A stretch of DNA of 31,511 nt from an uncultured Bacilli bacterium. Lineage in GTDB: Bacteria > Bacillota_I > Bacilli_A > RF39 > UBA660. The notes under the pieces are model-generated. The model was given only the letters and a program-made list of their open reading frames with translations, did no database searches and was not told where the DNA came from. The stretch covers positions 1 through 31,511 of the forward strand of contig CAKOLB010000009.1 of the NCBI GenBank assembly GCA_934096125.1. Reading direction: 5' to 3'. The position numbers and the translations under genes are program-made. Below, one piece after another: positions 31,363 to 31,511 of this stretch; within the stretch, counting starts at the first letter, position 1; every line of letters begins with the position of its first letter.

Positions 31363-31511
31363 TAGTGAAATTTTTAAAAATATTCCAAATTTGGAAGAAA
31401 ACTAAATAAATTTATGGATAAATGCTATAAATTTCCCTAGTTTGACAGTTGTTAGATAAAATTTGCTACTAGATACCATAAAATCTAGCTTTTTTAAATT
31501 TTTTACTTGCG

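Noticed and set aside
31309..31511. TTGACA at 31442-31447 as a plus-strand promoter at the right edge
   Set aside because: No -10 at acceptable spacing is present and no plus-strand gene follows in the window.
1..31511. tRNA, rRNA or other structured RNA genes
   Set aside because: No recognisable tRNA cloverleaf blocks or rRNA core sequence were seen on either strand by eye; an exhaustive scan was not possible.

Overview
The window is strongly AT-rich. It uses the standard bacterial code (TGA is a stop, for example where the two small membrane proteins end) and strong AGGAGG-type ribosome binding sites. Its housekeeping genes (uvrA, lgt, a thioredoxin-reductase-like gene, mazEF, gltX, cysS) and a Tad-type pilus locus without a visible secretin fit a low-GC Gram-positive bacterium (Bacillota), perhaps an uncultured gut lineage. 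I cannot place it more finely from sequence alone.

Layout. (1) 1-361: the end of an internally deleted IS3-family insertion sequence. (2) 377-1189, minus: a membrane-anchored metallophosphoesterase-like protein with several altered metal-site residues. (3) 1252-10369: two tandem copies of a two-gene module. Each copy has a small signal-peptide/C-terminal-TM protein that overlaps by 4 bp a very large, cysteine-rich secreted protein. The large proteins look like thioester-domain adhesins that have lost the usual glutamine. Each module has a near-identical promoter (TTGAAA-N17-TGn-TAAACT). The first ends at a terminator and the second runs on into the pilus genes. (4) 10384-18687: a Tad-like pilus/secretion locus. 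Its order is a pseudopilin-like protein, two CpaB-like SAF proteins, the CpaF/TadA ATPase, TadB, TadC, a strong internal promoter, four pilin-like proteins sharing the start M-[KR]-E-[AV]-[TI]-G, a CpaE-like protein with a degenerate P-loop, and two paralogous small two-TM proteins reminiscent of VirB2/TrbC. (5) 18851-20371, minus: a membrane-anchored surface protein with a Ser/Thr linker and 19 consecutive asparagines. Its C-terminal domain recurs as an insertion inside the first large secreted protein. (6) 20523-26866: uvrA with a possible LexA/DinR-like dyad in its promoter, lgt, a TrxB-like flavoprotein, and a membrane-anchored HExxH metallopeptidase. (7) 26870-30748: an apparent operon mazE-mazF-gltX-small membrane protein-cysS, ended by a strong terminator. 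(8) 30763-31308, minus: a tail-anchored protein of unknown function with a clear promoter.

How the parts may fit together (inference). Regions 3-5 look like one surface-appendage system. The ATPase, TadB/TadC and CpaB/CpaE proteins would assemble a pilus-like structure from the four small pilin-like proteins. The large Cys-rich proteins, paired with small membrane partners, and the Asn-tract protein would form the adhesive or surface part. No prepilin peptidase, sortase or secretin is in the window.

No tRNA, rRNA or CRISPR array was recognised. No gene-free stretch exceeds about 250 bases. The longest are 20372-20610 (two divergent promoters) and 31309-31511 (one promoter, otherwise featureless AT-rich DNA).
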